Shown here: positions 1 to 8,185 of the stretch, one piece after another
Numbering within the stretch: the stretch's first letter is position 1
Layout of the letters: each line of letters opens with the position of its first letter
NCBI GenBank assembly: GCA_902491565.1
Contig: CABUIE010000017.1
Location: 1-40,717 of the forward strand
Source: an uncultured Collinsella sp.
GTDB taxonomy: Bacteria; Actinomycetota; Coriobacteriia; Coriobacteriales; Coriobacteriaceae
Reading direction: 5' to 3'
DNA: 40,717 nucleotides
Notes under the pieces: model-generated
What the model was told of the DNA's origin: nothing
Seen by the model: only the letters and a program-made list of their open reading frames with translations
Databases searched by the model: none
Made by a program: the position numbers and the translations under genes

Positions 1-1
1 C

Positions 2-442
2 GGCGTGTTCGGGGCCGTGCTCGCCGTTGCCGGGCGCCTGCCGCTCGGGCCCGCTCCACTTGCGGCCACTTGGGCGGGCATCGTGCTGGGCAGCCTGCCC
101 CTCTACGCGCTGGGGCTCGGCGTGGCTCTGCGCTTCGGCCGCAACGCCACCATCGGCGCCGGCGCGGCGGGGGTGCTCCTCGCGTTCTTCTCAGTGGGCG
201 GACTTGCACACGGCCTCATGACCGGCGAGCTCACCGGTGCCCTGGCGACGCCCCTGAGCTGGGTGCCGCTCGCCTGGCCCGCGCGCCTGGGGTCGCTCGG
301 GGTAGAGGCCTTCATCGACGCCGCACGCGCGGCGGGCCCTCTCCTCACGACTGCGCTCGCTGGCCTCGTGCTCACCCTGGCAACCGCCGCCGTCCTTATC
401 GCCTGGTTCTGCCGCTTCGAGGACGGGAGGGCAGATGCGTAG
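2..442 (+). CDS. Lantibiotic-protection ABC transporter permease, C-terminal part
   Basis: The reading frame is open from the window edge, so the N-terminus is missing. The visible 146 or so residues form about four hydrophobic membrane segments separated by short loops and end in a cytoplasmic tail containing WFCRFEDGRADA. That tail and the Ala/Leu/Gly-rich membrane segments resemble the MutG/NisG (LanG) permease family, which pairs with LanE and the ATPase LanF to expel or exclude lantibiotics at the membrane. The downstream two-component system fits a LanFEG-RK immunity locus. The gene overlaps the next one by 8 bp. Family assignment rests on the tail and context; another ABC-2 type permease is possible. 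Confidence 0.6.
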   Translation, partial: GVFGAVLAVAGRLPLGPAPLAATWAGIVLGSLPLYALGLGVALRFGRNATIGAGAAGVLLAFFSVGGLAHGLMTGELTGALATPLSWVPLAWPARLGSLGVEAFIDAARAAGPLLTTALAGLVLTLATAAVLIAWFCRFEDGRADA

Positions 443-623
443 GAAGCCGCTCGCCGCCGTGCTCGCCCTCCTCTCCGCAGCGCTCGTCCTGGGCGGGAAT
501 GCCCCGCTCGTCGCCGGCTGGGGGTCGGCGCTGCGCTCGATCGCCGACCGCGTGCTGCCCAACCCTGAGATCGCCATGTGGGCGCCCGCGCCCGCGGCTG
601 CGCGCGGGGCTCTGGACCGCTGA
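435..623 (+). CDS. Small signal-peptide or membrane protein, unknown function
   Basis: This 62-residue frame starts with ATG inside the last codons of the permease gene, an overlap typical of translational coupling. Its N-terminus has a charged MRRK start followed by a hydrophobic stretch of about 17 residues, so it is either secreted or anchored by one membrane segment. The remainder is Ala/Pro-rich with no recognisable domain. Position between an immunity permease and its regulator suggests an accessory role, but nothing in the sequence shows one. I do not recognise the protein; chance coding in very GC-rich DNA cannot be fully excluded. Confidence 0.5.
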   Translation: MRRKPLAAVLALLSAALVLGGNAPLVAGWGSALRSIADRVLPNPEIAMWAPAPAAARGALDR

Positions 624-639
624 GCGCGGCGCAAGTACA
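611..639 (+). promoter_or_regulatory. Sigma-70-like promoter for the response regulator gene
   Basis: TGGACC (4/6 to TTGACA) and TACAAT (5/6 to TATAAT) are separated by 17 bp, 29 bp before the regulator's ATG. It lies at the end of the small upstream gene, so the two-component pair may be transcribed separately from the transporter. Confidence 0.45.
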
Positions 640-668
640 ATGCCGACGGGAGTTTCAGGAGGTCGAAC

Positions 669-1331
669 ATGGCGAGGATACTGGCAGTGGATGATGAACG
701 GGCGATCCTCGACGCGCTCGCGCGCGTCCTCGGCCGCGACGGCCATGAGGTCGTCAAGGCAGCGGACCCGACGGCGGTCCTGGAGATGGACCTCTCGCGC
801 TTCGACCTCGTGCTCTGCGACGTCATGATGCCGGGGCTCGACGGCTTCGAGCTCGTGCGGCAGATCCGCCCGGACTTCGACGGGCCCATCATCTTCCTGA
901 CCGCGCGCGTGGCCGAGGAGGACGCCGTGGCCGGCTACGGCCTGGGCGCCGACGACTACGTCCGCAAGCCCTTCGGGGCCGCGGAGCTGCGCGCCAAGGT
1001 CGCGGCCCATCTACGCCGTGAGCGCCGGCCGCGCTCGCACGCCCTCTCCTTCGGGGAGGTGCGGATCGACCTCGGGGCGCGCGGCCTCGCCGTGGGCGAC
1101 GAGGCCGTGCCGCTCACGCCCACCGAGTACGCCATCTGCGAGTACCTCGCCCGCCACCCCGGGCAGGTCATGAGCCGCGCACAGATACGCGAGGCGGTGC
1201 TCGGCTGGGAGAGCGACGCCGACGACGCGGCCATATCCATGCAGGTCAGCCGCGCCCGGAGGAAACTCTCCGAGGCCGGCGCCGATCCGATCGCGACCGT
1301 CTGGGGGATGGGGTACAAGTGGCAGCTCTGA
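669..1331 (+). CDS. OmpR/PhoB-family response regulator
   Basis: A 220-residue two-domain regulator. The receiver domain (about 1-115) has the acidic pair D8-D9, phospho-acceptor D51 in LCDVMMPG, T79 and K100 in DDYVRKPFG. The C-terminal winged-helix DNA-binding domain (about 125-220) has LTPTEYAICEYLARHPGQV and ends in GMGYKWQL, as usual for OmpR-type proteins. The ATG is preceded by a strong AGGAGGTCG ribosome-binding site. The kinase gene follows immediately. In lantibiotic loci such LanR regulators control the immunity transporter, which fits the upstream permease; the inducing signal is not visible. Confidence 0.9.
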   Translation: MARILAVDDERAILDALARVLGRDGHEVVKAADPTAVLEMDLSRFDLVLCDVMMPGLDGFELVRQIRPDFDGPIIFLTARVAEEDAVAGYGLGADDYVRKPFGAAELRAKVAAHLRRERRPRSHALSFGEVRIDLGARGLAVGDEAVPLTPTEYAICEYLARHPGQVMSRAQIREAVLGWESDADDAAISMQVSRARRKLSEAGADPIATVWGMGYKWQL

Positions 1332-1357
1332 GGACCGGGGCGCGAGGTCGCGGGGGC

Positions 1358-2746
1358 ATGCCGCTCTCCTTCGTCATCGCGCGCTACTTCGCCTACGCGT
1401 TCGCGGCGGTCGCCACGGCGTGGCTCGCCGCGTTCATGGCGCTCTCCGCGGCGATCAACGCGGGCTTCGTCTACGAGGCAAGCTGGGGGCCGGCCAATGC
1501 GCGCGAGGTCGCGGAGGGCCTGGCACGCGACGGCGTCTGCGGGCAGCAGGACATGCCGACGGCGTACCGCTACCTCATCCTGAACGAGGACGGATACGTG
1601 CTGATGACAGACCTCGAGGGCACGCGGCTCGAGGGCGCGACGGAAATGGCCCGTGCGGCACTCGCCGCGGATCCGGGCACAGTGGAGATCGAGGGCGGGG
1701 GCTCGGGCCTCACCTACGCCGCGTTCCCGCTCAAGGGCGGCGGGGCCTGTGCACTCGTCAGCGAGTACCTGCCGCAGTGGGTCTCGCGCGACCTCGCCGG
1801 CCTGCTTCCCAACCCGCAGAACCTCATGCTCGTCGGCGCCGCTGCGGGAAGCGCGCTCGCGCTCGCGCTCGTGGCGCGCCGCGCGAGCCGCGTGATCTCG
1901 CGCAAGATGGCGCCGCTCGCGGAGGCGGCGGAGCGCGTCGGCGCGGGGGAGCTCGACTTCGCGGTCGGCAGCACCAACGTGCGCGAGGTGAACGACGTCC
2001 TCGCCGCGATGGACGCCATGCGGGCCTCCCTCGCCGAGTCGCTCGAAGCCCGCTGGGCCGCGGAGCGGGGGCAGCGCGAGCAGGTGGCGTCGCTCGCCCA
2101 CGACCTCAAGACGCCGCTCACCGTGCTGCGCGCCAACGCCGACTTCGTGGCGGAGGAGCTGGAAGACGAGAAAGACGCCGACCTCGCGGCCGCCGCGCGC
2201 GACATAGCCGGCAGTGTCGAAAGGCTCGACGGCTACGTGCGCCTGCTCATCGAGGCCTCGCGCGGGTCCGGCGGGGCGGAGAGGCCCCCCATGCGGCCGG
2301 CCGAGCTCTGCGAGCAGGTCCTCGCCGAGGCCGCCCAGATCGCCCGGGCGCGAGGCGTGACGCTCGACGCGGCCACGGGCCCTGCTGTCGCGGGCGCGCC
2401 CGAGGCCCCGCTCGACCGAACCGCCCTGGCGCGAGCCGCCGCGAACCTCGTGGCCAACGCCGCCGAGCACGCGCGCTCGCGCGTGGCGGTCTCCTGCGAC
2501 GTCGAGGGCGGCCACCTCGTCATCGAGGTGTCCGACGACGGACCGGGCTTCTCTCCCGCCGCCCTCGAACGCGGCTGCGAGCGCCTCTTCACAGACGACT
2601 CCTCCCGCTCCTCGCGCGACGGAGGCCGCCACTACGGGCTCGGCCTCCACGCCGCCTCCGAGGCCGCGAGCGCCCACGGGGGCTCCGTCTCGCTCGCCAA
2701 CAGCCCCTCGGGCGGCGCGGTGGCCACCATCGCGGTCCCCCTGTGA
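1358..2746 (+). CDS. Membrane sensor histidine kinase
   Basis: A 462-residue kinase partner of the preceding regulator. It has an N-terminal membrane helix (FVIARYFAYAFAAVATAWLA), an extracytoplasmic sensor region of about 110 residues, a second helix, a HAMP-like linker, and an H-box SLAHDLKTPLTVL whose His is the phosphorylation site. The ATP-binding domain shows the N-box NLVANAAEHA, G1 VSDDGPGF and G2 GGRHYGLGLHAA. I chose the ATG at 1358, which gives a normal start before the first helix; a GTG at 1319, overlapping the regulator stop, would add 13 residues. The sensor region resembles lantibiotic-locus kinases only in layout. Confidence 0.88.
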   Translation: MPLSFVIARYFAYAFAAVATAWLAAFMALSAAINAGFVYEASWGPANAREVAEGLARDGVCGQQDMPTAYRYLILNEDGYVLMTDLEGTRLEGATEMARAALAADPGTVEIEGGGSGLTYAAFPLKGGGACALVSEYLPQWVSRDLAGLLPNPQNLMLVGAAAGSALALALVARRASRVISRKMAPLAEAAERVGAGELDFAVGSTNVREVNDVLAAMDAMRASLAESLEARWAAERGQREQVASLAHDLKTPLTVLRANADFVAEELEDEKDADLAAAARDIAGSVERLDGYVRLLIEASRGSGGAERPPMRPAELCEQVLAEAAQIARARGVTLDAATGPAVAGAPEAPLDRTALARAAANLVANAAEHARSRVAVSCDVEGGHLVIEVSDDGPGFSPAALERGCERLFTDDSSRSSRDGGRHYGLGLHAASEAASAHGGSVSLANSPSGGAVATIAVPL

Positions 2747-2770
2747 GGGCCTAACGACTCAGGCCCTCAC
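2743..2770 (+). terminator. Hairpin at the end of the kinase gene
   Basis: A perfect 10-bp stem, GTGAGGGCCT and AGGCCCTCAC, with an 8-nt loop. It includes the kinase stop codon. No T-run follows, so it may be a weak terminator or an mRNA-stabilising hairpin. Confidence 0.4.
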
Positions 2771-2855
2771 ACCGGAGTGCCTCGCAATCAAACGCTTCCA
2801 TCTTGAAATACGGGGAGTAAATAGCGAAATCGCAGGTGAAGGGGAGTAAAACGAC

Positions 2856-2892
2856 AAAGAAAAAGCCTCTGTTCCAACGAGGGAACAGAGGC
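2856..2892 (-). terminator. Intrinsic terminator of guaA
   Basis: Perfect 11-bp stem (GCCTCTGTTCC / GGAACAGAGGC, loop 2876-2881). Read on the minus strand it is followed by TTTTTCTTTG, about 110 bp after the guaA stop. Confidence 0.85.
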
Positions 2893-3003
2893 TAGAAAAT
2901 CGATTTTACTCACCGCCGTCGCTGGCGGCTTTGCCGTGACTCTCGTCCGAAACGAAACTCAGCGGCACAGTGCGGCACTCAAAAGTGCAGGTCAAAGCCC
3001 TGC

Positions 3004-4602
3004 TTACTCCCACTCAATCGTCGCGGGCGGCTTGGACGTGATGTCGTAGCACACGCGGTTGGCGCCGGGAACCTCGGCAACGATGCGGCCAGAAATGCGG
3101 GCCAGGACGTCATAGGGCAGCTTAGCCCAGTCGGCGGTCATGGCATCGCTGGACTCGACGGCGCGCAGGATGATCGGGCGCTGATAGGTGCGCTCGTCAC
3201 CCATAACGCCGACGGACTTGATGTCAGGCAGAACCGCGAAATACTGCCAGCAGCTGTGCTCGGAGTTGCGCTCGCCGGTCTGCTCAAACAGGCGCTGGTT
3301 GTAGGCGTCGAGCTCCTCGCGCACGATAGCGTCGGCGTTCTTGAGGATCTCGAGCTTCTCCTTGTCGACCGCGCCGATGATGCGGATGGCCAGACCCGGA
3401 CCCGGGAAAGGCTGACGGAACACGATGTGACCCGGCAGGCCAAGCGCCAGACCAAGTGCACGGACCTCGTCCTTAAAGAAGTGGTCGAGCGGCTCAATGA
3501 GGTCGAAGTGCACGCCCTCGGGGAACGGGATCAGGTTGTGATGGCTCTTGATGGTGGCCGTCTTGCCGCCCGTCTTGCGAGCGCCAGACTCGATGATGTC
3601 GGGGTAGATGGTGCCCTGAGCCAGGTACTTGACCGGCTTGCCATCGGACTCGAGCTGCTGCGCCACGGCGAAGAACTCTTTCCAGAACTGCGTACCGATG
3701 ATGCGGCGCTTCTCCTCGGGCTCGGTCACGCCGGCCAGAAGCTCGGCATAGCGGTCCTCGGCGTGAACGTGGATAAAGTCGACGTCGAACTGCTTGGTGA
3801 AGACTTCCTCAACCTGCTCGGGCTCGCCCTTGCGCAGCAGGCCGTGGTTGATGAACACGCAGGTCATCTGCTTGCCCACGGCGCGAGCGCCCAGCGCAGC
3901 CACGACGGAGGAGTCGACGCCACCGGACAGGGCCAGAATCACGCGGTCGTCGCCGACCTTCTCGCGGAACTCGGCCGTCATGGTCTCGACCAGGTTGTCC
4001 ATGCTCCAGTTGGGCTCCAAGCCGCAGATCTCAAACAGGAAATTGCTCAGCAGCTGCTGACCGTACTCGGAATGCTTGACCTCGGGGTGGAACTGCGTGG
4101 TGAAAATCTTGCGCTCGACGCACTCCATGGCAGCAACCGGGCACACGTCGGTGCTGGCGGTAACGGTAAAGCCCTCGGGCACCTCGGAAACGGCGTCGCG
4201 GTGGCTCATCCACACGGTCTGCTCCATGGGCGTGGAGTTAAAGAGCTTGGCGCCGGCCGTGCGCGTGATGGTGGCGCGGCCGTACTCGCCCACCTCGGAG
4301 TGGCCGACCTTGCCGCCGAGCGTCACGGCCGTGATCTGATGGCCGTAGCAGAAGCCCAGGACGGGAAGGCCCAGGTCAAAGATGGCGGGATCTATAGACG
4401 GAGCGTCCTCGGCATACACGGAAGCCGGACCGCCGGAAAGGATGAGCGCAGAGGCGTTCATCTCGCGAATCTCGTCGGCCGAGATGTCGCAGGGGACAAT
4501 CTCGGAATACACGTTGAGGTCGCGGACGCGACGGGCAATGAGCTGACCGTACTGCGCACCAAAGTCGAGTACGAGGACCTTTGCGGAAGCCTTTTGATCC
4601 AT
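3004..4602 (-). CDS. guaA: GMP synthase (glutamine-hydrolysing)
   Basis: A 532-residue enzyme converting XMP to GMP with ATP and glutamine in the cytoplasm, the last step of guanine nucleotide synthesis. The N-terminal class I amidotransferase has the nucleophile Cys in GFCYGHQ and the His/Glu pair in TQFHPEVKHSEYG. The ATP pyrophosphatase domain has the loop LSGGVDSSVVAAL, and the protein ends in the family-typical ITSKPPATIEWE. I chose the ATG at 4602 because AGAGGGGG lies just upstream on the minus strand; an upstream in-frame ATG at 4638 would add 12 unlikely residues. The gene stands alone, and its 3' end borders the GC-rich immunity block. Confidence 0.97.
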   Translation of the reverse strand: MDQKASAKVLVLDFGAQYGQLIARRVRDLNVYSEIVPCDISADEIREMNASALILSGGPASVYAEDAPSIDPAIFDLGLPVLGFCYGHQITAVTLGGKVGHSEVGEYGRATITRTAGAKLFNSTPMEQTVWMSHRDAVSEVPEGFTVTASTDVCPVAAMECVERKIFTTQFHPEVKHSEYGQQLLSNFLFEICGLEPNWSMDNLVETMTAEFREKVGDDRVILALSGGVDSSVVAALGARAVGKQMTCVFINHGLLRKGEPEQVEEVFTKQFDVDFIHVHAEDRYAELLAGVTEPEEKRRIIGTQFWKEFFAVAQQLESDGKPVKYLAQGTIYPDIIESGARKTGGKTATIKSHHNLIPFPEGVHFDLIEPLDHFFKDEVRALGLALGLPGHIVFRQPFPGPGLAIRIIGAVDKEKLEILKNADAIVREELDAYNQRLFEQTGERNSEHSCWQYFAVLPDIKSVGVMGDERTYQRPIILRAVESSDAMTADWAKLPYDVLARISGRIVAEVPGANRVCYDITSKPPATIEWE

Positions 4603-4790
4603 GGTTCCCCCTCTTGTTGGCGGGGAGCCGGTGCCCACCCGCGTGAATGAACGAAAATAACCTCCATAGTGTACACGTTATATGGGGTTTCTCGTCCCTC
4701 GCAGCCATCAGCGCACGGCAAACGCACGACCTGGGCCCCTATTTGACGGCAATTGAAGTGTTACCAAGCGTTACCGATGATGTAATACGT

Positions 4791-4818
4791 TTGAACATTG
4801 GACGCCCTGTGCCACAAT
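4791..4818 (+). promoter_or_regulatory. Putative promoter of the asparaginase gene
   Basis: TTGAAC and CACAAT (each 4/6 to consensus) with a 16-bp spacer, about 52 bp before the ATG. A tandem GTTACC motif lies just upstream (4760-4775). No better match was seen. Confidence 0.4.
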
Positions 4819-4869
4819 ACTGCCGAACCACTCCGCCTCTGTGGCGGCAAATACGATAGGAATACCAGC

Positions 4870-5883
4870 ATGAAGCGCATCCTTCTCATCGCCACGGGCG
4901 GCACCATCGCATCGACCGAGGACGGCAACGGCCTCTCCCCCGCCCTGACCGGTGAGGAGCTCGCCCAGAGCGTCCCCGAGATCTCGGGCCTCTGCGAGCT
5001 CAACGTCGTGCAGCCCATGAACATCGACAGCACCAATATGCGCCCGAGCGACTGGATGCGCATCCGCGATGTCATCGTCGAGGGTTATGCCGACCACGAC
5101 GGCTTCGTGATTCTGCACGGCACCGACACCATGAGCTACACCGCGGCGGCGCTTTCCTATCTGATTCAAGACAGCCCCAAGCCCATCGTGCTCACCGGCT
5201 CGCAAAAGCCCATGGGCAATCCCTTTACCGACGCCAAGCTCAATCTGTACCAGAGTCTGCTCTATGCGCTCGACGAGCATTCGCACGATGTGTCGATCGT
5301 GTTTGGCGGCGTCGCCATTGCCGGTACGCGCGCCCGCAAGCAGCGCACCATGAGCTTTAACGCATTCATTAGCGTCAACTATCCGCCCATCGCCTATATC
5401 CGCAACGACCGCATCGTGCGCAATGGGCTTCACGGCACGCATCAGGGCGAAAACCCGGTGCGTTTCTACGACAGCATCGACCCGCGCGTATTTGTACTCA
5501 AGCTTACGCCCGGCGTAAACCCGGGCATCCTCGACGCCCTTGCCGATAGCTACGACGCCGTGATTCTGGAGACCTTTGGCATTGGAGGTATCCCCGAGTT
5601 TGGTGAGTCGGGCGAATCGTTCCAAGAGGCAATTTTTCGCTGGGTCGATTCGGGCCGCACCGTCGTTATGACCACGCAGGTCCCCGAAGAGGGCCTCGAT
5701 CTGGGTGTTTATGAGGTCGGCCGCGCTTACGCCGACCATCCGGGTATTCTGCGCGGCGACGACATGACCACCGAGACGCTCGTGGCCAAAACCATGTGGG
5801 CACTCGGCCAGTCACGCGATGCCGCCGAAATCCAGCGTCTGTTCTATAGCCAAGTCAACCACGACCGCATCCCGATGGCGTAA
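4870..5883 (+). CDS. ansA: Type I L-asparaginase
   Basis: A 337-residue asparaginase hydrolysing L-asparagine to aspartate and ammonia. The N-terminus MKRILLIATGGTIAS holds the first catalytic Thr motif, and HGTDTMSYTAAALSY holds the second Thr-Asp motif. There is no signal peptide, which points to a cytoplasmic type I enzyme. The start at 4870 is preceded by AGGAA and places TGGTIAS at the normal position; a longer frame from 4798 would add residues unlike the family. The gene is monocistronic, divergent from guaA and convergent with the XRE regulator. Substrate preference for Asn over Gln is inferred from the family. Confidence 0.93.
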   Translation: MKRILLIATGGTIASTEDGNGLSPALTGEELAQSVPEISGLCELNVVQPMNIDSTNMRPSDWMRIRDVIVEGYADHDGFVILHGTDTMSYTAAALSYLIQDSPKPIVLTGSQKPMGNPFTDAKLNLYQSLLYALDEHSHDVSIVFGGVAIAGTRARKQRTMSFNAFISVNYPPIAYIRNDRIVRNGLHGTHQGENPVRFYDSIDPRVFVLKLTPGVNPGILDALADSYDAVILETFGIGGIPEFGESGESFQEAIFRWVDSGRTVVMTTQVPEEGLDLGVYEVGRAYADHPGILRGDDMTTETLVAKTMWALGQSRDAAEIQRLFYSQVNHDRIPMA

Positions 5884-5905
5884 TTCAGTTGTCGACGGGT
5901 ATCCC

Positions 5906-6124
5906 CTATTCGATACCCTCGAGAAGCTCTGAAACCGTCATGCCGAGTGCGGGTGCGATCTTAAATAGAACCTTGAGCGTGAAATTTGCCGTCCCATCTT
6001 CGATTCGGTCGAGGTAGGGTCGGCTGATTCCTGTCGCCACACAAAAATCAACCTTGGAGATACCAAGGTCCCTGCGTGTCTCTTCGACCCGCCTGCCAAG
6101 AATCTGTTTCGCACGTTCGTCCAT
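5906..6124 (-). CDS. XRE-family helix-turn-helix regulator
   Basis: A 72-residue protein that is essentially one Cro/CI-type helix-turn-helix domain: RREETRRDLG-like helix 1, then ISKVDFCVATGISRPYLDRIEDG covering the turn and recognition helix, ending EGIE. Such small XRE proteins are transcriptional repressors or antitoxin-like regulators. The ATG at 6124 has no clear Shine-Dalgarno sequence. A perfect 24-bp palindrome lies 30 bp upstream, between this gene and the divergent gene at 6201, and is its probable operator. No ligand domain is present, so what relieves repression is unknown. Confidence 0.85.
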   Translation of the reverse strand: MDERAKQILGRRVEETRRDLGISKVDFCVATGISRPYLDRIEDGTANFTLKVLFKIAPALGMTVSELLEGIE

Positions 6125-6153
6125 GCAGCCGAGTTTGAAATGGAGCCGAACAT

Positions 6154-6177
6154 AAACGTAAACTATAGTTTACGTTT
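6154..6177. promoter_or_regulatory. 24-bp perfect palindrome, probable operator and divergent promoter
   Basis: The left half AAACGTAAACTA is the exact reverse complement of the right half. Its centre gives the -10-like hexamer TATAGT on both strands (6164-6169 on plus, 6162-6167 on minus). A plus-strand TTGAAA at 6135-6140 could act as -35 with TAAACT at 6159. Position between an XRE gene and a divergent gene suggests autoregulation of both. Confidence 0.75.
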
Positions 6178-6200
6178 TCCCGAATACACAGGAGTTTTCT

Positions 6201-6590
6201 ATGTCGGGTTCTTCGGTCCGCATGTACCGAGCCACGCTTCGCACAAACAGCGCGCCGCCCAAGCTCGTCGTCGTTGAAGCTGAATGCCTTTCGCCCGATG
6301 AGCGCACAGCATTTGCATTGCTATCAAGTCGCGTCGCCGCCGTTCTGGTCCCTTGCCCGGCGCGAGGTGAACTTGCCATCCGATGCCAAACGCACGGCTG
6401 CTCGCTCAATCAGGCTGCCGTAATCGCAACCAGCCAACGCGGCCTGCCGCTCCTTTTAGAAGCCGGCATAGCACTCGCCCTTCGCGGCGCCGGATACGAA
6501 AACGAGGCCGCCGCCGATGCAGTCTTTCAACCACGATCGAGCGGCGGCCTCGCAGCAGCCATCGAATATGCTTGCAGGCTCGTTGTCTAA
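6201..6590 (+). CDS. Unknown protein divergent from the XRE regulator
   Basis: A 129-residue protein preceded by CAGGAG at good spacing before its ATG, which supports it as a real gene. It contains four Cys residues (AECLS, VPCPAR, IRCQTHGCSL) and an Ala-rich C-terminal half (LLLEAGIALALRGAGYENEAA). No signal peptide or membrane segment is evident and I recognise no family. Sharing an operator with the XRE gene suggests that it is the regulator's main target, and a toxin-like or regulatory role is possible. It converges on the membrane-protein gene at 6600 with a 9-bp gap. Confidence 0.65.
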   Translation: MSGSSVRMYRATLRTNSAPPKLVVVEAECLSPDERTAFALLSSRVAAVLVPCPARGELAIRCQTHGCSLNQAAVIATSQRGLPLLLEAGIALALRGAGYENEAAADAVFQPRSSGGLAAAIEYACRLVV

Positions 6591-6599
6591 AAGGACAAG

Positions 6600-6983
6600 C
6601 TAGAAACCAAAGCCAAAGCCCGTTCCGGTAATCGCCGAGTACATAAAGTAAACGTTGATCACGTTGAGGAACACACCCGTAATGCAACCGTTGCGCAGGT
6701 AGCGCTCGCACACGATGCGCGCCATGGCGGCGGAGTCGTCATTGTTCTTGGCTTGGCGTCCCGCCGTAAAGTACGTCGCCACGCTCAGCAGCAGATTGAG
6801 TACCGGCAGTGCCAGCAGCTCGTAGCTCTTACCCCAGCGCGTCACCTCGCCGGCGGCGTTAAACTTCGTTGCCACCTCGGAGCCAATGTTGGGGATAACA
6901 CACGCTGCAACCACCAGCGGAATCACCGCAAGTACGAGCAGCGCAATACCCATGTAGCCAGCTTTTTTGCCATATTTAAACAT
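6600..6983 (-). CDS. Small membrane protein, DUF1648/SdpI-like
   Basis: A 127-residue protein with three or so hydrophobic helices (about 11-31, 56-73 and 99-119). Between the first two is the sequence KFNAAGEVTRWGKS, which matches the DUF1648 signature (FNxxGxxxxWGxK) seen in SdpI-like membrane proteins. The C-terminus is the odd GTGFGFGF. Its ATG follows the ychF stop by 11 bp with AAGGACG as ribosome-binding site, so it is probably co-transcribed with ychF. A role in membrane or peptide immunity is known for SdpI relatives but is only a guess here. Confidence 0.75.
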   Translation of the reverse strand: MFKYGKKAGYMGIALLVLAVIPLVVAACVIPNIGSEVATKFNAAGEVTRWGKSYELLALPVLNLLLSVATYFTAGRQAKNNDDSAAMARIVCERYLRNGCITGVFLNVINVYFMYSAITGTGFGFGF

Positions 6984-6994
6984 ATGCGTCGTCC

Positions 6995-8071
6995 TTACAC
7001 GTTAAAGCGGAAGTGCACGACGTCGCCATCGGCCATGACATAGTCCTTGCCCTCAATGCGCAGCTTGCCGGCGGCCTTGGCGCCCTGCTCGCCGCCGAGC
7101 TCGATGTAGTCGTCGTAGCCAATAACCTCGGCCTTAATAAAGCCGCGCTCAAAGTCGGTGTGGATGACACCGGCGGCCTGCGGGGCGGTCGCGCCCTGAC
7201 GCACCGTCCAGGCCTTGACCTCCATCTCGCCGGCCGTAAAGAACGACTGCAGGCCGAGCAGCTTGTAGGCAGCCTGAGCGAGCACGTCCAGGCCGGGCTG
7301 CTCCAGGCCTAGGCTTTCCAGGTAGTCGGCAGCGTCCTCGGGATCGAGCTCGGAAAGCTCGGCCTCGATCTTGGCGCAGATCGGCAGCGGCTTGACGCCG
7401 TCGATGGGCGCCAGGTCCTCGTTGAGCATATCCTCGTCCACGTTGGCCACATACAGGATGGGCTTCATGGTGAGCAGGAACAGCCCCTTGGCGGCGGCAC
7501 GCTCCTCGTCGGTCATCTCCATGGATGCGGCGCGCTTGCCCTCGTTGAGCCAGGCAAGCAGGCGCTTGGCAACCTCGAACTTGGGCATGAGCTCCTTGTC
7601 GCGCTTGGCCTCCTTCTCGAGCTTAGGCAGCTGCTTCTCGAGCGTGCCCATGTCGGCCAGGATGAGCTCGGTCATGATGGTGTCGGCATCGCCGGCGGGA
7701 TCGACGAACTCGCCCGTGCGGCCCACCTCACGCATGACGTTGGGGTCCTTAAAGTAGCGCACGACCTCGCAGATGGCGTCGGTCTCGCGAATGTTGGCCA
7801 GGAACTGGTTGCCCAGGCCCTCGCCCTCGTTAGCGCCCTTCACCAGACCTGCGATGTCGACGAACTCGACCGTCGCCGGCACAATGCGACCCGGGTTAAC
7901 GATGTCGGCAAGCTTTTGCAAGCGGCTATCGGGCACGTCGACGATACCCACGTTGGGGTCGATCGTGGCAAACGGGTAGTTGGCGGCAAGGCCGGTCTTT
8001 TTGGTAAGCGCGGTGAACAGCGTCGACTTGCCCACGTTGGGCAGGCCCACGATACCGATGGAAAGGGACAC
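6995..8071 (-). CDS. ychF: Ribosome-binding ATPase YchF
   Basis: A 358-residue Obg-family P-loop protein. G1 is GLPNVGKST, G3 is DIAGLVKGA, and the nucleotide-specificity motif reads YVANVDE, the non-NKxD form that gives YchF its preference for ATP over GTP. The C-terminal part (about 275-358) is the TGS domain ending in DGDVVHFRFNV. The length is typical. YchF associates with the ribosome and is linked to translation and oxidative-stress control in other bacteria. It appears to lead a two-gene unit with the small membrane protein downstream. Confidence 0.97.
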   Translation of the reverse strand: MSLSIGIVGLPNVGKSTLFTALTKKTGLAANYPFATIDPNVGIVDVPDSRLQKLADIVNPGRIVPATVEFVDIAGLVKGANEGEGLGNQFLANIRETDAICEVVRYFKDPNVMREVGRTGEFVDPAGDADTIMTELILADMGTLEKQLPKLEKEAKRDKELMPKFEVAKRLLAWLNEGKRAASMEMTDEERAAAKGLFLLTMKPILYVANVDEDMLNEDLAPIDGVKPLPICAKIEAELSELDPEDAADYLESLGLEQPGLDVLAQAAYKLLGLQSFFTAGEMEVKAWTVRQGATAPQAAGVIHTDFERGFIKAEVIGYDDYIELGGEQGAKAAGKLRIEGKDYVMADGDVVHFRFNV

Positions 8072-8114
8072 GACAGCTCCTTTTGGTACAGGTACTTCAA
8101 ACCGTATAAGTATA

Positions 8115-8158
8115 GCGCCGCCGCAGCATCCGGGCGAATCCGGACACCGCGGCGGCGC
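8115..8158 (-). terminator. GC-rich hairpin after the Fe-S protein gene
   Basis: GCGCCGCCGC and GCGGCGGCGC form a perfect 10-bp stem around a 24-nt loop that contains a second small CCGG/CCGG stem. Only a weak T-rich stretch follows on the minus strand, so this may be an inefficient terminator before ychF. Confidence 0.45.
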
Positions 8159-8185
8159 AAATGAAGCAGAGATAGAGCTCGCTGA

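Noticed and set aside
956..2677. A 573-residue open frame on the minus strand
   Set aside because: It is a shadow of the response regulator and kinase genes, with Arg/Gly/Ala low complexity.
2811..2851. GGGGAGTAA repeats near guaA as attachment-site copies
   Set aside because: The guaA 3' end carries GGGAGTAA on the minus strand while these copies are on the plus strand, so they are inverted and not direct repeats as att sites require.
3256..4650. A 464-residue open frame on the plus strand
   Set aside because: It is antisense to guaA, which has complete catalytic motifs and a ribosome-binding site.
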